From assembly GCF_009928425.1 (NCBI RefSeq), contig NZ_JAABNS010000001.1, positions 4,092,001 through 4,156,000 on the forward strand: a stretch of 64,000 nt of DNA, read 5' to 3'. The DNA is from Pseudarthrobacter sp. ATCC 49987 (GTDB lineage Bacteria > Actinomycetota > Actinomycetes > Actinomycetales > Micrococcaceae). Below, piece after piece: positions 16,816-26,175 of this stretch. Numbering within the stretch: the stretch's first letter is position 1; every line of letters begins with the position of its first letter. The position numbers and the translations under genes were made by a program. The notes beneath the pieces are model-generated. The model ran no database searches. It was not told where the DNA came from and was given only the letters and a program-made list of their open reading frames with translations.

Positions 16816-18030
16816 ATGACTGTCGATACCGAACAACAAACCCGGCTGTACGGCGTCTGCGACTATTTCGACGCCGAGTCCCTGCTCACCGCGGACGAAC
16901 GACGTGTTCTCGGACGCCTGCGGACCTTCCTCGACGAGAAGGCCCGGCCGCTGCTGGCGGACTATTGGGAACGCGGCGAATTCCCGGACGAGCTGGCGCA
17001 GCCGCTGATCGGACTGGACCTGATGGAACCGGCAGAACTGACCGGCGCCCCGGGTGCAGAGCGAACGCCGGCCCGGGGAATCTACCAGGGCTTCCGGATC
17101 TTCGAGCTCGCCCGCACCGACGCCTCGCTCGCCACCTTCTACACGGCCCAGGCCGGGCTCTTCCGGACCGCGATCCGGGTCGGTGCCTCCGCCGAACAGC
17201 AGGCCGAATGGATGCCGAAGGTCATCGACTTCTCGCTCAAGGGGGTTTTCTCGCTGACCGAGCCGGAGTCCGGTTCCGACATCGCCGGCGGGCTCTCCAC
17301 CACCGCCCGCCGTGAGGGCGACGTCTGGATCCTCGACGGCGCCAAGCGCTGGATCGGCGGCGCCGCTACCGCGGACGTCCTGGCCGTGTTTGCCCGCGAC
17401 GTGGCCGACGGCCAGGTCAAGGCGTTCCTTGTCGAGCGGGAAGCCCCCGGCGTGACGCTGGAGAAGATCCACGGCAAGACCGCCTTGCGGATGATGCAGA
17501 ACGCCCACATCACCCTCGAGGGCGTCCGCGTGCCCGAATCGATGCGCCTGCACAACGTGAACTCCTTCCGGGACGTCGCGGCAATGCTGCGCGCGATGCG
17601 CTCGGACGTTGCCTGGATCGCCACGGGCATCGCGGCCGGTGCATTCGAGGCGGCACTGCGCTACGTCACGGAACGCCGGCAGTTCGGCCGCACGCTCGGA
17701 TCCTTCCAGCTGGTCCAGGAAAAACTGGCCCGGATGCTCGGAAACGTCACCTCGGCGCTGTCCCTCGTGGTGCGGCTCACCGAACAGCAATCCAAAGGCA
17801 TCTACCGGGACCAGGACTCCGCCCTGGCCAAAATGCAGACATCCCTGCTGATGCGCGAAACCGTGGCCCTGGCCCGCGAAGTGGTCGGCGGCAACGGCAT
17901 CACCCTCGAAACCGACGTCGCACGCTTCCACGCCGACGCCGAGGCCGTCTACTCCTACGAAGGCACCCACGAAATCAACGCCCTCATCGTCGGCCGGGCC
18001 CTGACCGGCGAAAGCGCCTTCACCCGCTGA
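16816..18030 (+). CDS. Acyl-CoA dehydrogenase
   Basis: A 404-residue FAD-dependent acyl-CoA dehydrogenase with an N-terminal helical domain, the beta-domain FAD/substrate segment FSLTEPESGSDIAGG, and the C-terminal signature YSYEGTHEINALIVGRALTG. The catalytic base is most likely Glu382, at the glutaryl-CoA dehydrogenase-like position. It introduces a 2,3-double bond into an acyl-CoA, passing electrons to ETF. In this operon it would oxidise a saturated side chain such as a phenylpropanoyl-CoA before hydration, so the cluster may accept dihydrocinnamates as well as cinnamates (inference). Starts 1 base after the amidohydrolase stop. Confidence 0.92.
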   Translation: MTVDTEQQTRLYGVCDYFDAESLLTADERRVLGRLRTFLDEKARPLLADYWERGEFPDELAQPLIGLDLMEPAELTGAPGAERTPARGIYQGFRIFELARTDASLATFYTAQAGLFRTAIRVGASAEQQAEWMPKVIDFSLKGVFSLTEPESGSDIAGGLSTTARREGDVWILDGAKRWIGGAATADVLAVFARDVADGQVKAFLVEREAPGVTLEKIHGKTALRMMQNAHITLEGVRVPESMRLHNVNSFRDVAAMLRAMRSDVAWIATGIAAGAFEAALRYVTERRQFGRTLGSFQLVQEKLARMLGNVTSALSLVVRLTEQQSKGIYRDQDSALAKMQTSLLMRETVALAREVVGGNGITLETDVARFHADAEAVYSYEGTHEINALIVGRALTGESAFTR

Positions 18031-18118
18031 CCCCGGCACCCACCAAAACCCGCACACCCCCGCTCCGGCACCGCCGTCGGACAGTTCCCTACCCCATCCA
18101 GCCCTCCAGGAGGACACC

Positions 18119-18574
18119 ATGCCCAATCTCGTCGTCGATTTCGACAAACTGCTCACTCTCGCCGGCACCGATCTCGGGGTCAGCGAGTACCGCGAAATCA
18201 CCCAGGAACAGATCAACAAGTTCGCCGACGCCACCGGTGACGACCAGTGGATCCACGTTGACCCGGAACGCGCCAAGGACGGCCCGTTCGGCGCCCCAAT
18301 CGCCCACGGCTTTTTCACCCTCTCGCTCATCATCCCTTTCTGGGGCGAGCTGTTCGACGTCGACGGCGTCACCGCGAAGGTCAACTACGGACTGGACAAG
18401 GTCCGCTTCACGTCCCCGGTCAAGGTGGGCGCGCGGATCCGGATGCGGGCCACCATCAGCGAAGTGACCGAGGTCAAGGGCGGCGCCCAGATCAAGGTCG
18501 CCAACACCATCGAGATCGAAGGCCAGGAGCGCCCCGCAGTCGTCGCGGAATTCCTCGCCCGCTTCTACAAGTAA
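18119..18574 (+). CDS. MaoC-family enoyl-CoA hydratase
   Basis: A 151-residue hot-dog-fold protein with the R-hydratase motif FADATGDDQWIHVDPERA followed by FGAPIAHGFFTLSL. Asp41 and His46 are the likely catalytic pair. It hydrates a trans-2-enoyl-CoA to the 3-hydroxyacyl-CoA, feeding the SDR of the same operon. AGGAGG lies 6 bases upstream of the ATG. The 88-base gap from the preceding gene has no clear terminator. Confidence 0.92.
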   Translation: MPNLVVDFDKLLTLAGTDLGVSEYREITQEQINKFADATGDDQWIHVDPERAKDGPFGAPIAHGFFTLSLIIPFWGELFDVDGVTAKVNYGLDKVRFTSPVKVGARIRMRATISEVTEVKGGAQIKVANTIEIEGQERPAVVAEFLARFYK

Positions 18575-18615
18575 AAACCCCTCCAGGAACCCTCCCTCTG
18601 TTCAAAGGAACAACC

Positions 18616-19983
18616 ATGTCAGGACTCACTCAGCTTCAAGCGATGGGCACCGCCGAGCGACGCAAGGAAGCACGCACGGTCATTGCCTCCAGCTACCTGG
18701 GCAGCACCATCGAGTACTACGACTTCCTCCTCTACGCCACGGCCGCAGCGGTTGTCTTCCCGAAGGTCTTCTTCAGCGGCATGGACGACTGGGTTGGCGT
18801 TGTGGCCGCCTACGGCACGTTTGCCGCGGGCTACGTGGCCCGCCCGGTTGGCGGAATCATCTTCGGCCACTTCGGCGACAGGATGGGCCGCAAGGGCATG
18901 CTGATCATCTCCATGCTGGTCATGGGCCTGGCTTCCACCCTGATCGGGCTGGTACCAGGTGCCTCCGTGGCCGGACCCTGGGGTGCGGTGCTCCTGGTGA
19001 TTCTTCGCGTCTTCCAGGGCATCGCCGTCGGCGGGGAATGGGGCGGGGCCGCCCTGATGGCGCTGGAGCACTCCGAATCGGGCAAGCGCGGGTTTGCCGC
19101 CTCGTTCGTCAACGCCGGGGCGCCCACCGGTGCCGTCCTGGGCACCCTGATCATGGGCGCGTTCTCGGCGCTGCCGAACGACCAGTTCCTCGCCTGGGGC
19201 TGGCGGGTGCCGTTCCTGCTCTCCTTCGTGCTGCTGGGCGTGGGCATGTTCGTCCGGCTCAAGGTTTCCGAAAGCCCTATCTTCAAGGCCGCACTGGAAC
19301 AGGAAAAGGCCGAAAAGGCACAGGCTGACCAGGAAGCCATCCGCCAGGGCCTCACTGCCAAGCGGGATATTCCGCTGCTGCTGGTACTGCGGCGCCCCAA
19401 GACCCTGATCTTCACCATGCTGGCCGGCGCCGCCGGCTTCGCCCTCCAGGTGGTCCTGGCGACGTTCTCGGTGACCTACGCCGTCTCCAAGGGCGCGGAC
19501 CGCCAGGGCGTGCTGTACGCCTTTGCTGCCGCCTCGCTGATCTCCATCGTGTTCGTGATCATGGGCGGCCGGCTTTCGGACAAGGTGGGCAGGCGGCCGG
19601 TGATGATCGGCGGCCTGGTTCTCTTCATCATTTACCTGGTGCCGATGTTCCAGCTGCTCTCCTCCAACAACATCATGCTGATCTTCGTGGCGTTCGCCAT
19701 CGGCCTGATGATCCATTCCACGCTGTTCGGTCCTTTGGCGGCCTTCGTGTCCGAGCAGTTCGGCACCACCTCCCGCTACACCGGCGCGTCCCTGGGCTAC
19801 CAGCTGGCAACCCTGCTCGGTGCCGGGTTCACTCCGGGCATCGTGGCCCAGATCTTCAAGGACTCAGGCCAGGACACGGCATCGGTGGTCTGGTACCTGG
19901 CGGCCATGTCGGTGGTCTCCATCGTCTTCATCCTGCTGACCCGGGAACCGAAGAACAACGACCTCCGCACCGTCCAGGCCTGA
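18616..19983 (+). CDS. MFS transporter, metabolite:H+ symporter (ProP/ShiA-like) family
   Basis: A 455-residue protein with 12 predicted membrane segments. The N-terminus SSYLGSTIEYYDFLLYATAAA and the loop FGDRMGRKGML are typical of the metabolite:H+ symporter subfamily, as is a VGGEWGGAALMALEH segment in helix 4-5. These carry organic acids such as shikimate, benzoates or alpha-ketoglutarate with protons. In this operon uptake of a (hydroxy)cinnamate-like acid is likely. It begins 41 bases after the hydratase, with AAAGGAA before the ATG. Confidence 0.9.
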   Translation: MSGLTQLQAMGTAERRKEARTVIASSYLGSTIEYYDFLLYATAAAVVFPKVFFSGMDDWVGVVAAYGTFAAGYVARPVGGIIFGHFGDRMGRKGMLIISMLVMGLASTLIGLVPGASVAGPWGAVLLVILRVFQGIAVGGEWGGAALMALEHSESGKRGFAASFVNAGAPTGAVLGTLIMGAFSALPNDQFLAWGWRVPFLLSFVLLGVGMFVRLKVSESPIFKAALEQEKAEKAQADQEAIRQGLTAKRDIPLLLVLRRPKTLIFTMLAGAAGFALQVVLATFSVTYAVSKGADRQGVLYAFAAASLISIVFVIMGGRLSDKVGRRPVMIGGLVLFIIYLVPMFQLLSSNNIMLIFVAFAIGLMIHSTLFGPLAAFVSEQFGTTSRYTGASLGYQLATLLGAGFTPGIVAQIFKDSGQDTASVVWYLAAMSVVSIVFILLTREPKNNDLRTVQA

Positions 19984-20036
19984 CCCTTCATCGGGTCCCG
20001 TCACGCGGGCTAACCTCACAGTAGAAAGGATTCGCC

Positions 20037-21623
20037 GTGGAAAATTTTGGCATCGGCTCGTGGCTGCAACGTCGCCGCCCGAAGTCCGGCAGCAAAACCG
20101 CCCTGATCAGCGGAGGCCGGGAACTCAGTTATGAACAGTTCGCGGACCGGACCGTCCGGCTCGCCAACGCCCTGAGGGACCGCGGCGTGGCCAAGGGGGA
20201 CAGGGTTGCCTATCTGGGCGAGAACCACCCGTCCTTCCTGGAGACCCTCTTTGCGTGCGGAACCCTCGGCGCCATCTTCGTCCCGCTCAACACGCGGCTG
20301 GCGCCCCCGGAAATCCAGTTCCAGCTGCAGGACTGCGGCGCCGGGACCCTGGTCCATGCCGGCAGCCTCGGCGACCTGGCAGCCCGCGGGTCGGCCGGCA
20401 CGGCAGTGGCGAGACTCGTCGTCGTCGCCGATTCCCTTGACGGTTCCTCGGCCAGTGCGGCAGGCGGCGGCGTGCAGGCTGCCCGCGGGGCGGACGCAGC
20501 GGCGGTGGAGGACTTTGAGGACCTGGTGGCCTCCGGTTCGGACCAGCCGGTCGACGAACCGGTCACGCTGGACGACGGTGCCATGATCCTCTACACCTCC
20601 GGTACCACGGGCCGGCCAAAGGGCGCCCTGCTGACCCACGGCAACGTCACATGGAACTGCATCAACGTGATCGTTGATTTCGACTTCTCCTCGCAGGACG
20701 TGGCGCTGATGATTTCGCCGATGTTCCACGTCGCGTCCCTCGATATGGGCGTACTCCCGACGCTGCTCAAAGGCGGAACGGTCATCCTCGAATCCAGGTT
20801 TGACCCCAGCCGGGTCCTGGCCCTCATCGAGCAGTACAGCGTCACCACTATGAGCGGCGTCCCCACCACCTATCAGCTCATCTGCGAACATCCCGCGTGG
20901 GCCTCGACGGACCTTAGCTCGCTGAACAAGCTCACCTGCGGGGGGTCCGCGATCCCGATGCGGGTGCTCGACGCCTATGAGTCCCGGGGCCTGCAGATCG
21001 GCACCGGCTACGGCATGACCGAAACCGCGCCTGCAGCCACGGTCCTCCCCGCGGCGCGGTCCCGCGACAAGGCCGGTTCCGCCGGGCTTCCGCACTTCTT
21101 CACCGACGTCCGCATAGCCGACCCAATAGCCGGCACCGCGGAGCCCGGAACTGGGGGAGAGATCCAGATCAAGGGCCCAAACGTGATCCCCGAGTACTGG
21201 AACCGGACTGACGCCACCGCCGAGTCATACGCGGAGGGCGGCTGGTTCAAGTCAGGTGATATGGGCTACAAGGATGACGACGGGTTCGTCTTCGTCTCGG
21301 ACCGGATCAAGGACATGATCATCTCCGGCGGCGAGAACATTTATCCCGCCGAAGTGGAGCAGGCCATCACGGAACTCGAGGCGGTGGGAAGCGTGGCCGT
21401 CATCGGCGTGCCGGATGAGAAATGGGGTGAAGTGCCCCGGGCCGTCGTTCTTCTGCGCGAGGGTGCCCAACTCACGGAAGAGCAGCTCAGGCGGTACTTG
21501 GATGGACGCCTGGCACGCTACAAAATCCCCAAGTCCGTGGTGTTTGTCGATGAGATGCCCCGGACCGCCAGCGGCAAGATCAGGAAGGCCGACCTGCGGA
21601 AGCTGAGCGCCATCCAGCCATAA
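20037..21623 (+). CDS. Acyl-CoA ligase (AMP-forming), cinnamate/aromatic-acid type candidate
   Basis: A 528-residue ANL-superfamily ligase. The P-loop is LYTSGTTGRPKGALLTHGN, then GYGMTETAPA, the hinge SGDMGYKDDDGFVFVSDRIKDMI, GGENIYPAEVE, and the C-terminal catalytic lysine in PRTASGKIRKADLRK. It activates a carboxylic acid to its CoA thioester via an adenylate. As last gene of the block B operon it would supply the acyl-CoA used by the dehydrogenase and hydratase, comparable to CouL. The GTG start at 20037 has AGAAAGGA 7 bases upstream. The acid cannot be read from sequence alone. Confidence 0.9.
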   Translation: MENFGIGSWLQRRRPKSGSKTALISGGRELSYEQFADRTVRLANALRDRGVAKGDRVAYLGENHPSFLETLFACGTLGAIFVPLNTRLAPPEIQFQLQDCGAGTLVHAGSLGDLAARGSAGTAVARLVVVADSLDGSSASAAGGGVQAARGADAAAVEDFEDLVASGSDQPVDEPVTLDDGAMILYTSGTTGRPKGALLTHGNVTWNCINVIVDFDFSSQDVALMISPMFHVASLDMGVLPTLLKGGTVILESRFDPSRVLALIEQYSVTTMSGVPTTYQLICEHPAWASTDLSSLNKLTCGGSAIPMRVLDAYESRGLQIGTGYGMTETAPAATVLPAARSRDKAGSAGLPHFFTDVRIADPIAGTAEPGTGGEIQIKGPNVIPEYWNRTDATAESYAEGGWFKSGDMGYKDDDGFVFVSDRIKDMIISGGENIYPAEVEQAITELEAVGSVAVIGVPDEKWGEVPRAVVLLREGAQLTEEQLRRYLDGRLARYKIPKSVVFVDEMPRTASGKIRKADLRKLSAIQP

Positions 21624-21643
21624 CTGGCCGTGGCCTGCGCCCG

Positions 21644-22267
21644 TCAGTGAATGAGGGCCAGCATGACGCCGACGGCCATGAACAGCACGCCGAACGTCCG
21701 GTTGAGGGTGCGCTGGCCGCGGGCATCGTGGGTAAAGCGCTGGAAGGTCTTGGCCGCGGCGGCGAAGAAGAACCACATCACTAGGACGTCGATCACGATC
21801 ACGGTGGCTGACAGGGTCAGGTACTGCGGCAGGAGCGGGTTCTCCGGGCGGATGAACTGAGGCATAAAGGCGAGGAAGAACACGATCGCCTTGGGGTTCA
21901 GCAGGTTGACCCACAGGCCGCGGCGGAACATGGAAAATGCCGGCTCGTTCCGCAGCGCGGCGGCCTTTTCCTGGTCCAGATCGGGTTTGTGCCGGAACTG
22001 CTGGATGCCCAGATAGACGAGGTAGGCGGCGCCCGCGTAGCGGATCACGTTGAAGGCGACCGGAGAGCTGGCCACCAGCACCCCGACGCCGAGGGCCACG
22101 ATCACGATGTGCACCACCAGCGCGGCCTGCTGCCCAAGGATCCCCCAGATGGAACGCCGGAAGCCGGAGTTCAGGGAATTGCTCATGGTGTTGATGGCGC
22201 CCGCACCGGGCGTAAAGCTGATCAGGACACCGGCGCCCGCCAGGGCCAGCCAAAGGGAGGGTTGCAC
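21644..22267 (-). CDS. LysE/RhtB-family amino-acid exporter
   Basis: A 207-residue membrane protein with about six hydrophobic segments and the family motif near the N-terminus (GVLISFTPGAGAINTMSNSL). Further on it has AGAAYLVYLGIQQF and LWVNLLNPKAIVFFLAFMPQF. RhtB/LeuE-type proteins export amino acids or derivatives. It is convergent with the ligase gene (20 bases between stops), so it is outside that operon. Substrate unknown. Confidence 0.92.
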   Translation of the reverse strand: MQPSLWLALAGAGVLISFTPGAGAINTMSNSLNSGFRRSIWGILGQQAALVVHIVIVALGVGVLVASSPVAFNVIRYAGAAYLVYLGIQQFRHKPDLDQEKAAALRNEPAFSMFRRGLWVNLLNPKAIVFFLAFMPQFIRPENPLLPQYLTLSATVIVIDVLVMWFFFAAAAKTFQRFTHDARGQRTLNRTFGVLFMAVGVMLALIH

Positions 22268-22513
22268 TGATTCAGTTTACGGCCGCGGACGGGCCCAGCC
22301 GGCCGCCGCTTCACAACACCGTCACACGCCGGCCATTCGCCAGAAATGGCCGCTCTGGCCGTCCCCATAGCGGCCATCTCCGGCAAATGGCGGGCGTGGC
22401 CCCCGTATTCATATCCGCCAGCGAACCGGCGAGTGGGAGACAGCCCGGCTGTGGGACGCTACGATGCACTCAACCGTGCGGCATCAGTGCGTGCAGCCAG
22501 ACTTGGGGAGTCT

Positions 22514-23266
22514 ATGGACCGGATTGTCGGAACGATGCTTGCGGGAGCTGTCGTCCTGGCCACCTCGTCCTGCGCGTTGCCAGGGGCCGGACCGCCGCCA
22601 GTATCCGCCACCCAGGCCACAGCCGCAGCGGCCGCCACGCCCCGGACTGCCGGCACCCTATTTGCGGCGAATCCCGGGAGCACCGCGGGCCCGGCGGCCG
22701 TGCCGCTGCCCGAGGCGCGGTTCGCCAATCCCGACTACTACGCCATGCCCGGACAAACGATCACCTTCGACGTCTCGGCGTCGCTGCCCCGCGGCGTCAG
22801 CATCGCTCAGTACGAATGGGACTTCGACGGCGACGGTGCCATCGATCAGGTGGGGCCGCTCCCCGTGGCTCCCCACAGGTACGCCGCCGCGTTCGAGGGT
22901 AAGGCGACGGTGCGGATTACCCATGCCACGGGAGGCTTGTCGACGGCATCGACCGGGGTCCACATCGGCCGGGGGCCGCGGGACGGACTCCCCGCCGCGC
23001 CCATCAACGTGAGCGTGGTGGTGACCGCCCACTCGGGCGGCATCAGCACCGTCCAAATATCGTGGGAGCCGGGCGGGCCGGAGCCCTACCGCTGGGGTCT
23101 GACCGTTGACGGTTTTCCGGCCGGGATTGTGGAGGGCCACACACGCACCGCGACCATGACGGACGTCCACCGGCTCAAGGACGTGAAGATCGGCGTCGTC
23201 GGGTTCACTGAGAACCAAGGCATGGGGGCCTCCGCCGGCGTGACGCTTCCCGCGCTGCCGGATTAG
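22514..23266 (+). CDS. Putative lipoprotein with a PKD domain
   Basis: A 250-residue protein with a signal peptide (MDRIVGTMLAGAVVLATSSC) whose cysteine at residue 20 fits a lipobox, then an Ala/Pro/Thr-rich linker, a PKD-like domain (about residues 75-155; YEWDFDGDGAIDQ is the typical core) and a second beta-rich domain of fibronectin-III character (VQISWEPGG). It is therefore likely surface-anchored with adhesive or scaffolding function, but no specific partner is evident. CTTGGGGAG precedes the ATG at 22514; the upstream frame to 22346 has no signal-peptide character. In the 246 bases between it and the LysE-type gene I see no other gene. Confidence 0.75.
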   Translation: MDRIVGTMLAGAVVLATSSCALPGAGPPPVSATQATAAAAATPRTAGTLFAANPGSTAGPAAVPLPEARFANPDYYAMPGQTITFDVSASLPRGVSIAQYEWDFDGDGAIDQVGPLPVAPHRYAAAFEGKATVRITHATGGLSTASTGVHIGRGPRDGLPAAPINVSVVVTAHSGGISTVQISWEPGGPEPYRWGLTVDGFPAGIVEGHTRTATMTDVHRLKDVKIGVVGFTENQGMGASAGVTLPALPD

Positions 23267-23287
23267 GCGGCTCCGGCGCCAACCGCC

Positions 23288-24103
23288 TCACGCCCGGGCG
23301 ATCACCTCGCCGTTGGGGATCAGGAACCAGCCGTCGTCCGTGGAACCCCAGCGGTGCCAGCCGGCCGAAATCCGGGCAAGGTCGGCGGCGTTGGCGAAGC
23401 CGTATTCGAGAGCCTGGTCCGCAAAGGCCGAGTGCAGCACGCGTTCGCCCCACACCCGGGCCTGCCAGCGGCGCTGCTGGCCGGTCGCGTAGAGCCAGTT
23501 GCTGCTGGAGGGTGCGACGTCGGTGAACCCGGCGGACTGGGCCCAGGAAACCAGGCGTCGGCCGGCGTCGGGCTCGGCGCCGTTCCGGCGTGCGATCCGC
23601 TGGTAGAGCTCCATCCATTCATCCAGCTCGGGGACGGCCGGGTACCAACTCATGCCGTGGAAATCTGCGTCGCGCACCGCCACGATCCCGCCGGGCTTGG
23701 CGACGCGGCGCATTTCCCGCAGGGCCGCAACAGGGTCCGTGAGATGCTGCAGGAGCTGGTGGGCGTGCACGACGTCGAATGTCTCGTCCTCGAAGTCGAG
23801 GTCGTAGATGTTGCCGGCGACGAACTCGACGTTCTGCACGCCCCGCTCGGCCGCGAGGGCGGCCGCCTGGCCGATCACCTCGGGCGAGCGGTCCAGCCCG
23901 GTGACCTTCCCGGGGGAGACGAGCCCGGCGAAATCGCACGTGATGCTGCCCGGCCCGCAGCCGACGTCGAGCACCGAAACCCCCGGGGTCAGGTGCGGGA
24001 TCACAAACGCCGCGGAGTTCTCCGCCGTCCGGGAGGCGTGGGCGCGGACCACAGACTCGTGGTGGCCGTGGCTGTACACATCTTCAGGCTGCTGCGCACT
24101 CAT
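23288..24103 (-). CDS. Class I SAM-dependent methyltransferase
   Basis: A 271-residue protein of the UbiE/COQ5-like Methyltransf_11/25 group. Motif I is VLDVGCGPGSITCDFA, motif post-I has GLDRSPEVIG, and FDVVHAHQLLQHLTDP and MRRVAKPGGIVAVRD mark motifs II and III. It would transfer a methyl group from S-adenosylmethionine, substrate unknown. It is convergent with the PKD lipoprotein gene (21 bases apart) and divergent from the APC transporter. Confidence 0.9.
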   Translation of the reverse strand: MSAQQPEDVYSHGHHESVVRAHASRTAENSAAFVIPHLTPGVSVLDVGCGPGSITCDFAGLVSPGKVTGLDRSPEVIGQAAALAAERGVQNVEFVAGNIYDLDFEDETFDVVHAHQLLQHLTDPVAALREMRRVAKPGGIVAVRDADFHGMSWYPAVPELDEWMELYQRIARRNGAEPDAGRRLVSWAQSAGFTDVAPSSSNWLYATGQQRRWQARVWGERVLHSAFADQALEYGFANAADLARISAGWHRWGSTDDGWFLIPNGEVIARA

Positions 24104-24223
24104 AATGAAACGCTACCGCCCCGCACCGGCAAATCCGCGAAAGCGGGGGTAACGGCCGGGAAGACGGCAGGATTTCGCGCGCGGCCGTCCGTTTTGCCGC
24201 TTCCGGCCGGGGCGGTTCCGCGG

Positions 24224-25573
24224 ATGATTAGAGGAGTGAACACCAACAGCAGCAAGCAGTCAGGGCTCGGCCTGTTCCGGGCCACCGGCATCTACGTCGG
24301 GGCGATCCTGGGCTCGGGCATCCTGGTCCTCCCGGCCATCGCTGCCAAGGAGGCAGGGCCAGCGTCGCTCCTGGCCTGGACCCTGCTGCTGGTGTTCTGC
24401 ACCCCCGTGTCCTTCAGTTTCGCTGAGATGAGCCGCCAGCAGCCCGACGCAGGCGGAATCGCCCACTTTGTCACGCGCGCCTACGGACGCCGTGCCGCGG
24501 TCGTGGCCGGCTACCTCTTCTACTTCGCCATTCCCTTCGGTGCCCCGGCGACAGCCGTGATCGGCGGCAACTACATCGCCCACGCGCTGGGCGGCGGGCG
24601 CGGGACGGCGTTGGTGGCCGCCGCACTGCTGCTGGCCGCCGCTTTCGCGAGCAACGCCGTCGGGATCCGGATGTCCAGCGGCATCCAGCTGGTACTGATG
24701 GTATTGCTCGTCGGACTGCTGGCACTGGCCGTCGCCCTGGCTGCACCGTTTGGACGGGCGGGGAACTTCGAGCCGTTCGCGCCGCACGGCTACTGGGCCG
24801 TGGGCGGCGCGGCCAGCCTGCTCTTTTTCTGCTTCGCCGGCTGGGAGGCGGTCACGCATATCGCCGGGGAGTTCCGCCACCCGGAACGTGACCTCAAACG
24901 GGCCACCTGGCTCACCCTGATTGTGGTCGGTGTGGTCTACCTCGGCGTCGTCTCGGCGTCGGTCGCTGTGCTGGGCCCCGCACTTCCGGGCAGCGAGGTG
25001 CCGATCGCGGAGCTGCTCGAAAAGGGACTGGGCGGATTCGCTGCGCCGCTGACCGCCGCCGCCGCGGTGCTGACCTTCGGTCCGGTCAACACCTTTGTCG
25101 CCGGCGCCAGCAGGCTGGGGGCGAGCCTGGCGTCCGACGGCGTTTTGCCGCGGGCCCTCGCGCGGGGCGCCGGTCCGGGGGAGGTGCCCACGGCCAGCCT
25201 GGGATTGCTGGGCGTGATGACGTTGCTGTCCTTCGGGGCGGCGGCAGCCGGGCTGGTCGACTTGCAGCTCCAGATCGGGGCGGCGTCGGCCTGTTTCACC
25301 GCAGTGACGGCGTTTGGCCTGCTCGCCGGGATCCGTTTGCTGCCCACCCGGACGCCGGCCTGGCTCGGAGTCATAGTGGCTGCTGCTGTGATGCTGGCCG
25401 TGCTGCTCTTCAGCGGATGGGCACTCGTGGTCCCGCTCGGGCTGGCCGTGGCCGCCATCTTGGCTGGCCGGCCGGGCGCACGGGTATGGCAGTTGGGACG
25501 CGCGAAAACGCCAACTAGTGCCGGTCGGCGGGAGCCGGTGCCGGCTGCTGCGCGGCCTCCTGCCCGGCCCTGA
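24224..25573 (+). CDS. APC-superfamily amino-acid/polyamine permease
   Basis: A 449-residue protein with about 12 membrane segments. The helix 1 unwound substrate/Na-site motif YVGAILGSGILVLPAIAA and FCFAGWEAVTHIAGEFRHPERDLKRA in helix 6 are typical of the APC family (YjeH-like subgroup). The direction and amine or amino-acid substrate are not evident. The start is uncertain: ATG at 24224 or GTG at 24236 are both possible, and the GAGGA next to the GTG is too close to serve it. The last 59 bases overlap the convergent MarR gene. Confidence 0.86.
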   Translation: MIRGVNTNSSKQSGLGLFRATGIYVGAILGSGILVLPAIAAKEAGPASLLAWTLLLVFCTPVSFSFAEMSRQQPDAGGIAHFVTRAYGRRAAVVAGYLFYFAIPFGAPATAVIGGNYIAHALGGGRGTALVAAALLLAAAFASNAVGIRMSSGIQLVLMVLLVGLLALAVALAAPFGRAGNFEPFAPHGYWAVGGAASLLFFCFAGWEAVTHIAGEFRHPERDLKRATWLTLIVVGVVYLGVVSASVAVLGPALPGSEVPIAELLEKGLGGFAAPLTAAAAVLTFGPVNTFVAGASRLGASLASDGVLPRALARGAGPGEVPTASLGLLGVMTLLSFGAAAAGLVDLQLQIGAASACFTAVTAFGLLAGIRLLPTRTPAWLGVIVAAAVMLAVLLFSGWALVVPLGLAVAAILAGRPGARVWQLGRAKTPTSAGRREPVPAAARPPARP

Positions 25574-26042
25574 CCGTCGCCTCGATCATCGAGGACATGA
25601 ACCGCGTCGCGATGTCCAGTTCCTCCGGAGTGAATTCGGCCATCGCGGCCGCCATGTGCCGGGCCAGCGGCTGGAACATGGCGCCGCCGTCGCGGTAGGC
25701 CTTGGGGGTCATGCGGAGCTGGACCTGGCGGCGGTCCGGGCCCTCCCGCTCGCGAATCACGTGGCCGGAGCTGTGCAGCCGGTCGATCAGTGCCGTGGTG
25801 GCGGGTGAGCTCAGGTGGAGTTCCTTGCGGAGCACGCCCGGCGTGACGATCTGGTTCCTCGCGGTGTGCTGCATGATCACGGCCAGGGCATTGAGGTCCG
25901 TCCGGTGCATGTCGTTGCGGCCGCCGGCGGAATCCACGTAGCGGTTGGCCTCGAGGCTGAATTCCTGAAGCAAGCGGACCAACGGCGGCGGTCCGGAAGG
26001 CGGTCCGGAAGATTCGGGGCGTCCCGGCGGATCAACTGTCAC
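25515..26042 (-). CDS. MarR-family transcriptional regulator of the MMPL transporter
   Basis: A 175-residue MarR protein with a winged helix (ITPGVLRKELHLSSPATTALIDRL-type region, here starting IVTPGVLRKELHL) and the wing EREGPDRRQVQLRMT. GTG 26042 is chosen because AGAGGAAGG lies 6 bases upstream; the longer frame from 26075 begins upstream of that sequence. It is divergent from the MMPL transporter, and a set of overlapping inverted repeats lies between them, so it probably represses the transporter and itself. Its 3' end overlaps the APC gene by 59 bases. Confidence 0.87.
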   Translation of the reverse strand: MTVDPPGRPESSGPPSGPPPLVRLLQEFSLEANRYVDSAGGRNDMHRTDLNALAVIMQHTARNQIVTPGVLRKELHLSSPATTALIDRLHSSGHVIREREGPDRRQVQLRMTPKAYRDGGAMFQPLARHMAAAMAEFTPEELDIATRFMSSMIEATVRAGQEAAQQPAPAPADRH

Positions 26043-26175
26043 GGCGAACCTTCCTCTCTCCTTTGCCTTGCCCACTGCTCCGCAGCAGGCGCCCTCCGGA
26101 GTTTACTTCAGCGGACCTCGGCCTCGGACCGGCCCGGCGTCGAAGTATTTCCCAAGAATTGGACCCCACCCGTTT

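Noticed and set aside
23354-24223. N-terminal extension of the APC permease frame over the methyltransferase gene
   Set aside because: The extension is antisense to a methyltransferase with intact motifs, and the permease begins naturally near 24224.
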